DNA from: Clostridium jeddahitimonense
GTDB lineage: Bacteria; Bacillota; Clostridia; Clostridiales; Clostridiaceae
Direction of reading: 5' to 3'
Assembly (NCBI GenBank): GCA_000753455.2
Contig: LM994670.1
Span: 1,227,005-1,291,004, forward strand
DNA length: 64,000 nucleotides
In this document: positions 54,895-63,275 of the stretch, piece after piece
Position numbering within the stretch: the stretch's first letter is position 1
How the letters are laid out: each line of letters starts with the position of its first letter
Made by a program: the position numbers and the translations under genes
The notes under the pieces: model-generated
Seen by the model: only the letters and a program-made list of their open reading frames with translations
What the model was told of the DNA's origin: nothing
The model's database searches: none

Positions 54895-55572
54895 GTGATA
54901 TTTTTGATAATTAGAGAAAATATAATAGAAGTAGAGGAACAAGATTTAGAGTATATTCTAGAAAGAGAAAATGTTAAGTTTAAACCAGAAGAATTGATAT
55001 TTTTCGATTTAGAACATTATGTATATAAAAAACCTAAGTGTGTAGGTGTTTTTGGAGCATGTGTATTTGATGATAAGGATAAAAAACTTCATGTTACTCA
55101 ATATATGATAGAAGGAAAAAATGATGTAGTAGATATATTGATATTGGCTAAGAAATATTTTATAAACATGAAAGAAGAGGGTAAAAAAGCTATAGTAACC
55201 TTTTCAGGAAATAATGATTTTACTGTAATAAACTACTTATTTAATAAATATGGTGTTTATTATGATTTTACTAAGGAATATGAATCAGTAGATATTCAAA
55301 AAGAATATGAGATGGATAAAAAGACTTCTATAGGATTAAAAAACCTTGAAAAAGTATTTAATATACATAGAGAGAGCGAATTAATCAGCGGTTCAAATTT
55401 AGCTAAAACTTTCCATAAAGTATTAAAAGATAAAGAATATATTGAGAGAATGCCAAATGAAAAAATTGAAAATATATTATTGTATAATGAACAAGATGTA
55501 GTAAGTTTATATTCGATGTTTACTGCATGGAAGAAATATATTAAACCAATAGAGATAGTAGAAGAAGTTTGA
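54895..55572 (+). CDS. RNase H-like exonuclease-fold protein
   Basis: The 225-residue protein resembles the YprB/RNase_H_2 family. I-F-F-D-L-E-H provides the first acidic pair near residue 38, F-S-G-N-N-D-F-T a middle motif, and N-E-Q-D-V-V-S-L the C-terminal acidic motif. The start is uncertain: GTG 54895 or TTG 54904, both with only weak Shine-Dalgarno-like AAGAAAGAG sequence nearby. It is probably a nuclease, target unknown. It converges on the ComEC-like lipoprotein gene at a large palindrome. Confidence 0.8.
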   Translation: MIFLIIRENIIEVEEQDLEYILERENVKFKPEELIFFDLEHYVYKKPKCVGVFGACVFDDKDKKLHVTQYMIEGKNDVVDILILAKKYFINMKEEGKKAIVTFSGNNDFTVINYLFNKYGVYYDFTKEYESVDIQKEYEMDKKTSIGLKNLEKVFNIHRESELISGSNLAKTFHKVLKDKEYIERMPNEKIENILLYNEQDVVSLYSMFTAWKKYIKPIEIVEEV

Positions 55573-55611
55573 TGTTTGTTATCAATATATTGATTTAAGG
55601 ATAAAATCCTT

Positions 55612-55655
55612 AAATGATAGATGCTCCTAAATTAATTTAGGAGCATCTATCATTT
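55612..55655. terminator. Perfect 44 bp palindrome between convergent genes
   Basis: Two 22 bp arms (55612-55633 and 55634-55655) are exact reverse complements with no spacer. They start AAATGATAG and end CTATCATTT. It spans the stop codon of the minus-strand gene. No long T-run flanks it, but such a stem can terminate or stabilise both transcripts. Confidence 0.8.
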
Positions 55656-56495
55656 AGAGGAAGTTTTTTTATAAATATTAGTACCATCAGAAATTAAAGT
55701 TACAGTACCATCTTTATCAGTACGATAAACTTTAGTCCCGAGAGAGTTTGTTAATTTTAAAATTTGTGAGTTAGGATGATTATAACTATTATCTTTTCCA
55801 ACAGAAATAATAGCAATTTCAGGATTGACAGCCTCCAAAAAAGATTGAGAAGTAGATGTTGATGAACCATGATGAGCTATTTTCAAGACATTAGATCTGA
55901 TGGATGAATCAGAGTTTAGGATTTCTTCTTCATTATTTTTTTCAGAATCTCCAGTGAATAAAAAAGAAGTACTTCCATATTGAATTCTAAATACTGCAGA
56001 ATAGAGATTTAGATTATCGCCATAATCTTTTGGTGAGGGTGAATATATAGAAATATGGATGTCTTTTCCTAAATTAATAGATGTTGTATTAGTATCAAAT
56101 ACATTAATCTTTTTGTTTTTGGATATAAGAGATTCAACCATTCTTTCAAAAGATTTTGAAGTATGTGTTACTTTAGGAGCAAATAATTCACCAATATCAA
56201 ATTTTTTTATGATGGAGTACATATTTCCTATATGATCTTCGTGAGGGTGCGTAGCTATAACATAATCTAATTTATTTATATTTAATGAGTTAAGATAATT
56301 GAATAGATTAGAACTGCTTTCCTTGGGACCGGAATCTATAAGAAGATTTTTATTATTAACCTGAACTAGAATTGCATCACCTTGACCAACATCGATAAAG
56401 TGAACTTCCATTAATTGAGTGGAACTTGAAGGGGGAACTGTACAGCTACATAATAAAATAATAAAAATAAGGGGTAAAAATTTAAAAAATCTCAT
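55650..56495 (-). CDS. ComEC/Rec2-like metallo-beta-lactamase-fold lipoprotein
   Basis: The 281-residue protein resembles the extracellular hydrolase domain of ComEC: F-I-D-V-G-Q-G-D-A at about 33-41, the metal site T-H-P-H-E-D-H (82-88), F-T-G-D, and K-I-A-H-H-G-S near residue 205. The N terminus has a signal peptide with lipobox-like L-C-S-C (Cys18), so it should be tethered outside the membrane. I start it at ATG 56495 because GGGAGGTT precedes it. It may be a surface nuclease or phosphodiesterase. It lacks the ComEC channel. Confidence 0.9.
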   Translation of the reverse strand: MRFFKFLPLIFIILLCSCTVPPSSSTQLMEVHFIDVGQGDAILVQVNNKNLLIDSGPKESSSNLFNYLNSLNINKLDYVIATHPHEDHIGNMYSIIKKFDIGELFAPKVTHTSKSFERMVESLISKNKKINVFDTNTTSINLGKDIHISIYSPSPKDYGDNLNLYSAVFRIQYGSTSFLFTGDSEKNNEEEILNSDSSIRSNVLKIAHHGSSTSTSQSFLEAVNPEIAIISVGKDNSYNHPNSQILKLTNSLGTKVYRTDKDGTVTLISDGTNIYKKTSSK

Positions 56496-56565
56496 AATAA
56501 CCTCCCAAACATTAATAATACTTAACAAAATAACAAAAAAATATACAAATTTATTAGAGTATTTC

Positions 56566-56594
56566 TTGAAGTGAAATATTTTAAATAGTATAAT
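56566..56594 (+). promoter_or_regulatory. Promoter of plsC
   Basis: TTGAAG (56566-56571), 17 bp spacer, TATAAT (56589-56594). Confidence 0.8.
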
Positions 56595-56629
56595 TGATAT
56601 AATTAAATAATAAAGGTGTGAGTAAGTTA

Positions 56630-57331
56630 ATGATAATAAAAGGAATTTTGTACGGTGCGTATATGGTAATTCTTAGGGGTAAGGCTATAAAACATTCGTG
56701 GATTAAAAAATATAAAGGGCAGGAAGAAGCAGATAAATATGCTCAACAAACAGCATATCTTTGGGGTAAATATACTATAAAAACTATTGGTATAGATTTA
56801 GATATAAGAGGATTAGAAAATATACCTGATGAACCATGTGTTTTTATTGGAAATCATACTAGTATATTAGACATACCTATAATGTTTTATACAATAGATA
56901 GATTGGTAGGATTTGTTGCTAAGAAAGAAGTTTTAAAGGTGCCAGTTCTTGGAACATGGCTTGAAAAAGGACACTGTATCCCATTAGATCGAGAAAATCC
57001 AAGAGAAGCTATAAAAACAATCAATCATGGAGTGGAATTATTGAAAAAAGGATATTCTTTAGCAATATTTCCAGAAGGAACTAGGAGTAAAGATGGAAAT
57101 TTAGGAGTATTTAAAAAGGGAAGTTTAAAGCTTGCTACAAAAGCAAAAGCACCTATAGTTCCTATAGCAATAGATCGTGCTTATACGAGCTTTGAAAAAG
57201 ATAAAAAGTTTAAACCTTCAAAAATAAAAGTTACCTTTGGAAAGGCAATAAATACTGCTGAATTAACTAAGGAACAAGAAAAATCATTGAATGATGATGT
57301 AAGAAGTGTCATAGAATCATATTTAAGCTAA
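56630..57331 (+). CDS. plsC: 1-acyl-sn-glycerol-3-phosphate acyltransferase
   Basis: The 233-residue enzyme makes phosphatidic acid at the inner membrane face. Motif I is N-H-T-S-I-L-D (His76, Asp81) and motif III is F-P-E-G-T-R-S. One N-terminal amphipathic or membrane segment is seen. I prefer ATG 56630 over the GTG at 56618, which sits on the AAGGTG ribosome binding site. Confidence 0.94.
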   Translation: MIIKGILYGAYMVILRGKAIKHSWIKKYKGQEEADKYAQQTAYLWGKYTIKTIGIDLDIRGLENIPDEPCVFIGNHTSILDIPIMFYTIDRLVGFVAKKEVLKVPVLGTWLEKGHCIPLDRENPREAIKTINHGVELLKKGYSLAIFPEGTRSKDGNLGVFKKGSLKLATKAKAPIVPIAIDRAYTSFEKDKKFKPSKIKVTFGKAINTAELTKEQEKSLNDDVRSVIESYLS

Positions 57332-57464
57332 GAATGTGCTTTAAAATTTAATAGATTAAGTAAATTTATTAATTATAGTAAGAATTACTTATTTATTTTG
57401 CATATTAAAGCATTTTTTGAATAAATAATATAAGATAAAGCCACATTGGGGAGGAGATTGCTAA

Positions 57465-59210
57465 ATGCGAAAAGAATTTTCTATCAACAACGACAAAGTA
57501 TTAATTAATTTTACAGCGAAATACTGTACAACTTATGAGATGATACTAGATAGTGATGGATTCAGAAGAACTTTAGAAGTTTATTTAAAGAAGGCACAAA
57601 ACAAGAGGTCTAATGCATATAGATATTTATCAGAAGCTCTTGATAGTAATGATATACATTATATAAGAAAAAATCTTGTTACAGTTTTTAAGTGGTTAAC
57701 TTTAATGAATGTAGAAGAAATATTAGAAGTAAATATAAATTATGAGGGGCTATTTAAAGATAAAAATGAATTTATAAAGGTTATAGAGGATTTTTATCGT
57801 TTTTGGAGAAGGCTTGAAAGATACACTATTATTCACACAGATAGGATTAGACAAGGACTTGCAGCTATGAGTTTTACTGAAGCAAATAGTAATTTTTCAA
57901 GATTGATATTAAAGTTATATAGAAAAGTGGAAGAGAATGTCTTAGGTGAAAAACCACTGGTATTTAGACAAATACCAGTTGGTGGAAATTGTAGTGTGAT
58001 GATAAATAAAGTAAATTGGCCAATGCCTAAATCATATCAGATGTTACAAGAGATAAACTTTATTGACTGTATATTAATTGAACCACCATTTATAACTTAT
58101 CCAAAAAGAAATACGAGAACAGGAATATTCTCAGAAACAACAGAAAATCCTTTAAAGAAATGCGTAATAAATAAAGAACATTGGTTCTGCTATCCAGCGA
58201 AAGTTGGAGAGTTATTGGCGTATATATATTTCCATAGAGATTTTATGGAACACGGAATAACGTTATGTAACCTTTTTGAAATGGCAAAAAGAGAAGAGTG
58301 CAGAAATAAAAAGCCTGATATAGTATATGTGTTTGGAGGAACAGATAAAGAAGATGACTTCAAAACAGTATTCTATGATGATGTAGAGAATGATATTATG
58401 CTTGGATATATTAACCACTCAGATCAAATAGATTATTTTGGATATATGAAAAAAATGATCTTAACACTTCATAATATAATAATGATAAAAAGGGGATATT
58501 TACCTATTCATGGAGCAATGGTTAATATTAAACTTAAAGATGGTAAAGAAGCTAATGTTGTTATTATGGGAGATAGTGGAGCAGGGAAATCTGAAAGTTT
58601 AGAGGCATTTAGAGCTCTTGGTAAAGATAATATAAGTGATATGACTGTAATTTTTGATGATATGGGTACATTTAAAAATACAGATGAAGAAGTAGTTGGT
58701 TACGGAACAGAAATAGGAGCTTTTGTTAGGTTAGATGATTTGGAGCAAGGATATGCTTTTAATGAAATAGATAGAAGTATATTTATGAATCCGGATAAGA
58801 TAAATGCTAGACTAGTAATGCCGATAACGCCTTATTTTGAAATAGTTAAGGGATATAAGGTAGATATAATGCTTTATGCAAATAACTACACGGAAGTAGG
58901 AAGTAATGATAAATCTATAGAGTTCTTTGATAATGTTGATGACTCTATTAAAGTATTTAAAAGTGGAGCAAGAATGGCTAAGGGAACTACTTCAGAAAAA
59001 GGTTTAGTTGAAAGTTATTTTGCAAATCCGTTTGGACCAGTTCAAATGCAAGATGAGACAGATATATTAATAGAAGACTACTTTAAGCTTATGTTTAAAA
59101 ATAATATTAAGGTAGGTCAGATTAAAACTTGCTTAGGAATTAAAGGTCAAGAAAAAGAAGGACCAAGAAGAGCAGCTATAGAATTATTTGATATTATAAA
59201 AGAATTATAA
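57465..59210 (+). CDS. Large P-loop protein related to the HPr kinase/PEP carboxykinase superfamily
   Basis: This is a 581-residue cytoplasmic protein. The C-terminal half has H-G-A-M-V-N followed by the P-loop G-D-S-G-A-G-K-S-E (369-377) and I-F-D-D-M-G (about 395), an order like that of HPr kinase (H-G, G-D-S-G-x-G-K-S-E, D-D) and broadly PEP carboxykinase. The N-terminal 340 residues, with many aromatic and basic positions, match nothing I know. The substrate is unknown, either a small molecule or a protein. The ATG follows GGGGAGGAG. It stands alone with its own terminator. Confidence 0.75.
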   Translation: MRKEFSINNDKVLINFTAKYCTTYEMILDSDGFRRTLEVYLKKAQNKRSNAYRYLSEALDSNDIHYIRKNLVTVFKWLTLMNVEEILEVNINYEGLFKDKNEFIKVIEDFYRFWRRLERYTIIHTDRIRQGLAAMSFTEANSNFSRLILKLYRKVEENVLGEKPLVFRQIPVGGNCSVMINKVNWPMPKSYQMLQEINFIDCILIEPPFITYPKRNTRTGIFSETTENPLKKCVINKEHWFCYPAKVGELLAYIYFHRDFMEHGITLCNLFEMAKREECRNKKPDIVYVFGGTDKEDDFKTVFYDDVENDIMLGYINHSDQIDYFGYMKKMILTLHNIIMIKRGYLPIHGAMVNIKLKDGKEANVVIMGDSGAGKSESLEAFRALGKDNISDMTVIFDDMGTFKNTDEEVVGYGTEIGAFVRLDDLEQGYAFNEIDRSIFMNPDKINARLVMPITPYFEIVKGYKVDIMLYANNYTEVGSNDKSIEFFDNVDDSIKVFKSGARMAKGTTSEKGLVESYFANPFGPVQMQDETDILIEDYFKLMFKNNIKVGQIKTCLGIKGQEKEGPRRAAIELFDIIKEL

Positions 59211-59213
59211 AAT

Positions 59214-59238
59214 AAAAAAATCCTTCTTTTTATAGAAG
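59214..59238. terminator. Bidirectional terminator after the P-loop protein gene
   Basis: AAAATCCTTCT, loop TTTTAT, AGAAGGATTTTTTTT, also placed to end the minus-strand DUF378 gene. Confidence 0.92.
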
Positions 59239-59246
59239 GATTTTTT

Positions 59247-59450
59247 TTATTTAGTATTTTTTTTATTTTTAATAAAGAAAGAAATAGCATATAAACCAGA
59301 AATTCCGATTATAGAATATATAATTCTACTGAACACAGACATATAACCGAAAATATTAGAGATTAAATCAAATTCAAATATACCAATTAAGCCCCAGTTA
59401 ATAGAGCCAAGTATAATTAATGTAAGTACTATATTATCTAGTAGTTTCAT
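59247..59450 (-). CDS. DUF378 (YuzA-like) small membrane protein
   Basis: The 67-residue protein has two membrane helices and the DUF378 pattern L-G-S-I-N-W-G-L-I-G-I-F-x-F-D-L-I near residues 14-30. Function is unknown. Its Shine-Dalgarno sequence is locked in a terminator-like hairpin that directly abuts the ATG (59454-59507). Confidence 0.9.
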   Translation of the reverse strand: MKLLDNIVLTLIILGSINWGLIGIFEFDLISNIFGYMSVFSRIIYSIIGISGLYAISFFIKNKKNTK

Positions 59451-59453
59451 AAA

Positions 59454-59507
59454 AAAACCTCCTTATTTATGATACTGTTGCTATAGTAACCATAAAAAGG
59501 AGGTTTT
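59454..59507 (-). terminator. Terminator after the Lrp gene that overlaps the DUF378 ribosome binding site
   Basis: AAAACCTCCTTATTTATG (59454-59471) is complementary to CATAAAAAGGAGGTTTT (59491-59507) with one bulge or mismatch. Read on the minus strand, the 3' arm carries AAGGAGG and ends in seven T at the ATG. The loop itself holds a second near-palindrome, GTTGCTATAGTAAC. Confidence 0.82.
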
Positions 59508-59512
59508 ATTCA

Positions 59513-59974
59513 TTAAATAGTAATATTTCTGTCTATAGGCTGATTTAACGAAATAATAGTATCGGTTCGCTGAATTCCGGTTATAACATTAATTTTATTT
59601 AAAAGTATATCTTGAAGGTCTGTGATATTTTTACATATAACTTTTGCGAATACTGAATAATCACCAGTAGTTAAGTGTAACTCCACAACCTCATTGATTT
59701 TTGATAACTCATCAAAAACAGCATTGAATGAAGAAGTTTTATCTACATAAATACCAACAAAACAACAAACATCATACCCAAGTTTTGGAAGGTCAAGTAA
59801 TATACGAGAACCTTTTATAATACCAAGTTCCTCCATCTTTTTCATACGCACATGTATTGTTCCACCACTTACATGACAAAGTCTAGCAATTTCTAAATAA
59901 GGAGTTCTACAATCCTTAACTAATATATCTAAAATCTGAAAATCTAGTTCATCTAATTGATAACTTTGATTCAA
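59513..59974 (-). CDS. Lrp/AsnC-family transcriptional regulator
   Basis: The 153-residue regulator has an N-terminal winged helix (L-D-E-L-D-F-Q-I-L-D-I-L-V-K-D-C-R-T-P-Y-L-E-I-A-R) and a C-terminal RAM ligand domain with L-T-T-G-D-Y-S-V. I start it at TTG 59974, preceded by AAAAGGGG on the minus strand. The ATG at 60025 would add 17 residues before the first helix and lacks a ribosome binding site. Likely effector: an amino acid. Targets unknown. Confidence 0.9.
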   Translation of the reverse strand: MNQSYQLDELDFQILDILVKDCRTPYLEIARLCHVSGGTIHVRMKKMEELGIIKGSRILLDLPKLGYDVCCFVGIYVDKTSSFNAVFDELSKINEVVELHLTTGDYSVFAKVICKNITDLQDILLNKINVITGIQRTDTIISLNQPIDRNITI

Positions 59975-60178
59975 AACTAACACCCCTTTTAATAAATTTA
60001 TAATATCTTCTATATATTTTATCAAATTATATAAGAAAAAAGAAGTATTAAATAAAATCTTTTAAATAATAAGTGAAAATTTAACGTTTTATCAAAAAAT
60101 GGAAAAATAATATTACTTGAAAATATGTTAAATTAAAAGTAATATATAAGTATAATATATGGAAGGAGCAAATAGAGG

Positions 60179-60529
60179 ATGGGCATTTTATTTACAGTAT
60201 TATATTTCGTAATATTACTAGCAATTACATTTGGAATTCTTTTCTTAGGTAGAAAATATGTTTTCTCAAAGGTAAGAATAAATAAATTTATACCTTTAGG
60301 AATATCTATAGCATTATTTCTTATACAATTATTCTTACCAAAGATTATGCAAGAACAAAATATGTGGGTAAGTATGGTATTTACTATAGTTACAGTAACA
60401 TTTTTCTTATGGTTTTTGGAGATTCAAACTACTGGAGGACCTAAGAAAAAAGAAAAACAAATTGAAATTAGACCTAAGGCTAAGCCAAATAGAGTTAAGC
60501 ATTTAAAAAATCAAAATAATGATAAGTAA
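60179..60529 (+). CDS. Small three-span membrane protein, unknown function
   Basis: This 116-residue protein has hydrophobic segments at about 3-23, 36-53 and 61-83, and a strongly basic C-terminal tail (about 88-116, rich in Lys, Arg and Asn) likely in the cytoplasm. The start follows GGAAGGAG. A possible promoter is TTGAAA (60117-60122) with TAATAT at 60140. No family recognised. Confidence 0.72.
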   Translation: MGILFTVLYFVILLAITFGILFLGRKYVFSKVRINKFIPLGISIALFLIQLFLPKIMQEQNMWVSMVFTIVTVTFFLWFLEIQTTGGPKKKEKQIEIRPKAKPNRVKHLKNQNNDK

Positions 60530-60532
60530 AAT

Positions 60533-60569
60533 AAAAATGAGAAGCTTTTAATTTGCTTCTCATTTTTTT
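60533..60569. terminator. Terminator shared by the small membrane protein and PHP genes
   Basis: AAAATGAGAAGC pairs with GCTTCTCATTTT around an AT-rich loop, followed by more T. Confidence 0.9.
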
Positions 60570-61603
60570 TACAAGGTTTCTTCGTTATTAATGTTATAAT
60601 GATAAATGAAAATAGGAGATGTAATAGCAATTTTACCATCTGATTGATAGACTTTTATTACATACCAACTTTCATTTTCGGAAGGAATATGTTCATAGAG
60701 GTATTTGATACTATTTAAATTTATATTGTTTATTGATTTAATAAGTTTGCCACCATTTGTTATTATTTCGATATCCTTTATTCTATATTTAACATCCTCT
60801 GCAAAAATTGAAAACTTTAATTTTTTATTACTAATAACTAAGCTTTCTCCCATAAAGCTATTATTTATTGTAAAATATAATCTCAAAAATCTAGACTCAG
60901 TAGAATATGTTCTATGCATTCTAAACGCATCTGTTAAAGCTTCGTGAGATAATTCATTTCCTATATATACAGTAAGATTATCAGATTGATCAAAATTAAT
61001 TCTATGATTATCCTGACCATTTATAGCGCTTAATTTCCAACCACAATCTAATAATTGAAAAAAATATTTGTCATGATAAGTAATCTTTGCAGAAGGATTA
61101 CCATTACAAACTTCGATAGATGTAATTATATTATTAAATATTGGATCGTAGGGAATAGCCATTATATTTTTATGAGGATGATTAATAGATATAAATGCAG
61201 TTGGATTGTTTAACATCCATAACGTTAAAAGTCTTAAATCTTTAACTGCACCAGTAAAAAAGTTTTTTGAGTTTATTACGTTAAAATCACCAAATGATTC
61301 TGTTCTACATTCAAAGCCAACCATTGGAAGGAAGTCATCATGAGATTTTTTGAATTTATTACAGATGCTATTTAAACTTTGCCATTTTGTTGATGAACTG
61401 TCTTTAGATGATTTATTATTAAGGAAATCATTATGATCGGTTATAAATAAATAATCTAGTCCACATTTTGTTGCATATTCATATAGCTCAGAAGGCGTTC
61501 CTCTACCAGTAGAGTAATTTGAATGACAGTGAGGTATTCCGTAATAAAATTTTATTTTATTTTGATCAAAGACTATATTATCTTTATTTTTCTTTTTTCC
61601 CAA
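60569..61603 (-). CDS. PHP-domain phosphoesterase (CehA/McbA-like)
   Basis: The 344-residue metal-dependent hydrolase has the PHP motifs H-C-H-S-N-Y-S near residue 20, I-T-D-H-N-D near 56, G-F-E-C-R-T-E, I-N-H-P-H and N-G-Q-D-N-H. Residues after about 240 form a beta-rich C-terminal region. The CehA/McbA branch includes various phosphoesterases. No signal peptide is seen. The substrate is unknown. Confidence 0.85.
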   Translation of the reverse strand: MGKKKNKDNIVFDQNKIKFYYGIPHCHSNYSTGRGTPSELYEYATKCGLDYLFITDHNDFLNNKSSKDSSSTKWQSLNSICNKFKKSHDDFLPMVGFECRTESFGDFNVINSKNFFTGAVKDLRLLTLWMLNNPTAFISINHPHKNIMAIPYDPIFNNIITSIEVCNGNPSAKITYHDKYFFQLLDCGWKLSAINGQDNHRINFDQSDNLTVYIGNELSHEALTDAFRMHRTYSTESRFLRLYFTINNSFMGESLVISNKKLKFSIFAEDVKYRIKDIEIITNGGKLIKSINNINLNSIKYLYEHIPSENESWYVIKVYQSDGKIAITSPIFIYHYNINNEETL

Positions 61604-61726
61604 AGTTTATACCTCTTAATAAATTATTACTTACTTATATATAGTATTGTGAGTATTAAAATAATGACAACAATTATAAATGATGATAAAATAAAGTGAA
61701 ACTTTGGAATAAGTGAGGTTGAAGAG

Positions 61727-62227
61727 ATGATTAAGGAGTTTAGTGGTAAATACCCTAAAATTAATGAGACTGCATATATATCAGAATCTGTAGATATTAT
61801 AGGGGATGTTTTAATAGAAGAAAATGTTAATGTATGGTTTGGAGCAAGATTAAGAGCCGATATGAATAAAATAGTTGTTGGAGAAAATTCTAACATCCAA
61901 GAAAATTCAGTTATTCATATAGATAATGAGTATGAGACTATAATAGGTAAAAATGTTACTATAGGACATGGAGCTATAATACATGGATGTAATATTTCAG
62001 ATAATGTTTTAGTGGGAATGGGATCTATAATATTAAATGGAGCGAAAATTGGTAAGAATACTATTATAGGTGCAGGAGCATTAGTAACACAAGGGAAATC
62101 ATTTGAAGATGGGGTACTAATATTAGGAAATCCAGCTAAGGTTATTAGAAAATTAACAGATGAAGAAATAGATAGCATTCAAAAGTCTGCTGATAATTAT
62201 GTAGCATTAAGTAAGAAATATAAATAA
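61727..62227 (+). CDS. Gamma-carbonic anhydrase family protein
   Basis: The 166-residue left-handed beta-helix protein has hexapeptide repeats. The three zinc histidines are readable: H-I-D-N near residue 64, G-H-G and I-H-G near residues 80-86, and R-A-D-M-N-K-I precedes them as in the YrdA/PaaY family. Trimeric enzyme or acyl-CoA-linked role. It follows the PHP gene divergently and is 11 bp before cvfB, probably co-transcribed. Confidence 0.92.
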   Translation: MIKEFSGKYPKINETAYISESVDIIGDVLIEENVNVWFGARLRADMNKIVVGENSNIQENSVIHIDNEYETIIGKNVTIGHGAIIHGCNISDNVLVGMGSIILNGAKIGKNTIIGAGALVTQGKSFEDGVLILGNPAKVIRKLTDEEIDSIQKSADNYVALSKKYK

Positions 62228-62238
62228 TAGGAGGGCTT

Positions 62239-63081
62239 ATGTTAAAAATAGGTGATTATAATACGTTAAAAGTTGATAGAGAGAAGGATTTTGGGTTCTA
62301 CTTGGTAGATCAAGAGAGTGGTGAGGATGTATTACTTCCAAAATCTTTAGCTGAGGGAATGAATGTTGAAGTTGGGCAAGAAAGAGAAGTTTTTATTTAT
62401 AGAGATTCGAAAGATAGACCTATAGCTACTTTTAAAAAGCCGTTAGCTAAAGTATATGATGTAGCATATCTAAAAGTTGTTCAACAAGGTGAGTTTGGTG
62501 CATTCGTAGACTTTGGACTAGATAGGGATATCTTTGTTCCATTAAAAGAGCAACGTTTTAAACTTCGTACAGGAGATAAATATTTATTTTACATATATTT
62601 AGATAAGACAAATAGATTAGCAGGTACTACTGAAGTTGAAAACTACATAGAAGTAGCAGATGAATCAGTAGGGTTTAAAGTTGGAGATGAAGTAACTGCT
62701 ATGGTTTATTCAAGAACACCATCGGGAACTTTAAATGTTGCTGTAGATGGAAAATATAAAGGTTTAGTTTTACCTAATGAATATTATGAAGAAATATTCC
62801 CAGGTGCAGAAATGAGCTTAAGAGTTAAGAGAATATATGAAGATGGAGTCATTGGGTTAACTCCAAGAAAAACTAGATTAAGCGAAAGAGATGAACTAAA
62901 AGAAAAGATAGTTAAGTATATGAAAAAGAATGGAGGATTTATGGAGTTTAATGATAAATCCAATCCAGAAGATATTAAAGCTACATTTGGAACAAGTAAA
63001 AATTACTTTAAGATGGCTTTAGGTGGTCTTATGAAAGAAGGAAAACTTAAACAAGATTCAGAAGGTTGTAGATTAATATAA
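62239..63081 (+). CDS. cvfB: CvfB-family S1-like RNA-binding protein
   Basis: The 280-residue protein has three S1-like domains (for example G-E-F-G-A-F-V-D-F-G-L, residues about 84-94) and a C-terminal winged helix (about 220-278). This matches CvfB/YitL, a conserved RNA-binding regulator in Firmicutes. It has a TAGGAGGG site 7 bases before the ATG and is downstream of the gamma-carbonic anhydrase gene. Confidence 0.93.
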   Translation: MLKIGDYNTLKVDREKDFGFYLVDQESGEDVLLPKSLAEGMNVEVGQEREVFIYRDSKDRPIATFKKPLAKVYDVAYLKVVQQGEFGAFVDFGLDRDIFVPLKEQRFKLRTGDKYLFYIYLDKTNRLAGTTEVENYIEVADESVGFKVGDEVTAMVYSRTPSGTLNVAVDGKYKGLVLPNEYYEEIFPGAEMSLRVKRIYEDGVIGLTPRKTRLSERDELKEKIVKYMKKNGGFMEFNDKSNPEDIKATFGTSKNYFKMALGGLMKEGKLKQDSEGCRLI

Positions 63082-63086
63082 GATTA

Positions 63087-63122
63087 AAAAGATGTTACAA
63101 ATATGTAGCATCTTTTAATTTT
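63087..63122 (+). terminator. Terminator of cvfB
   Basis: AAAAGATGTTAC (63087-63098) pairs with GTAGCATCTTTT (63105-63116) with one G-T pair, then AATTTTT. Confidence 0.87.
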
Positions 63123-63275
63123 TATAATTTATTACATAATATTTTTTATTATGTGTAGAAATATGTAGAAAAAATTGAAATTATTTATATAATGATGTAA
63201 AATTTAGAAGTGTTAAAATATAAACATAGTATTTAGAATGATTTTATTTAGATAAAATGATGGGGTAAATTATTT

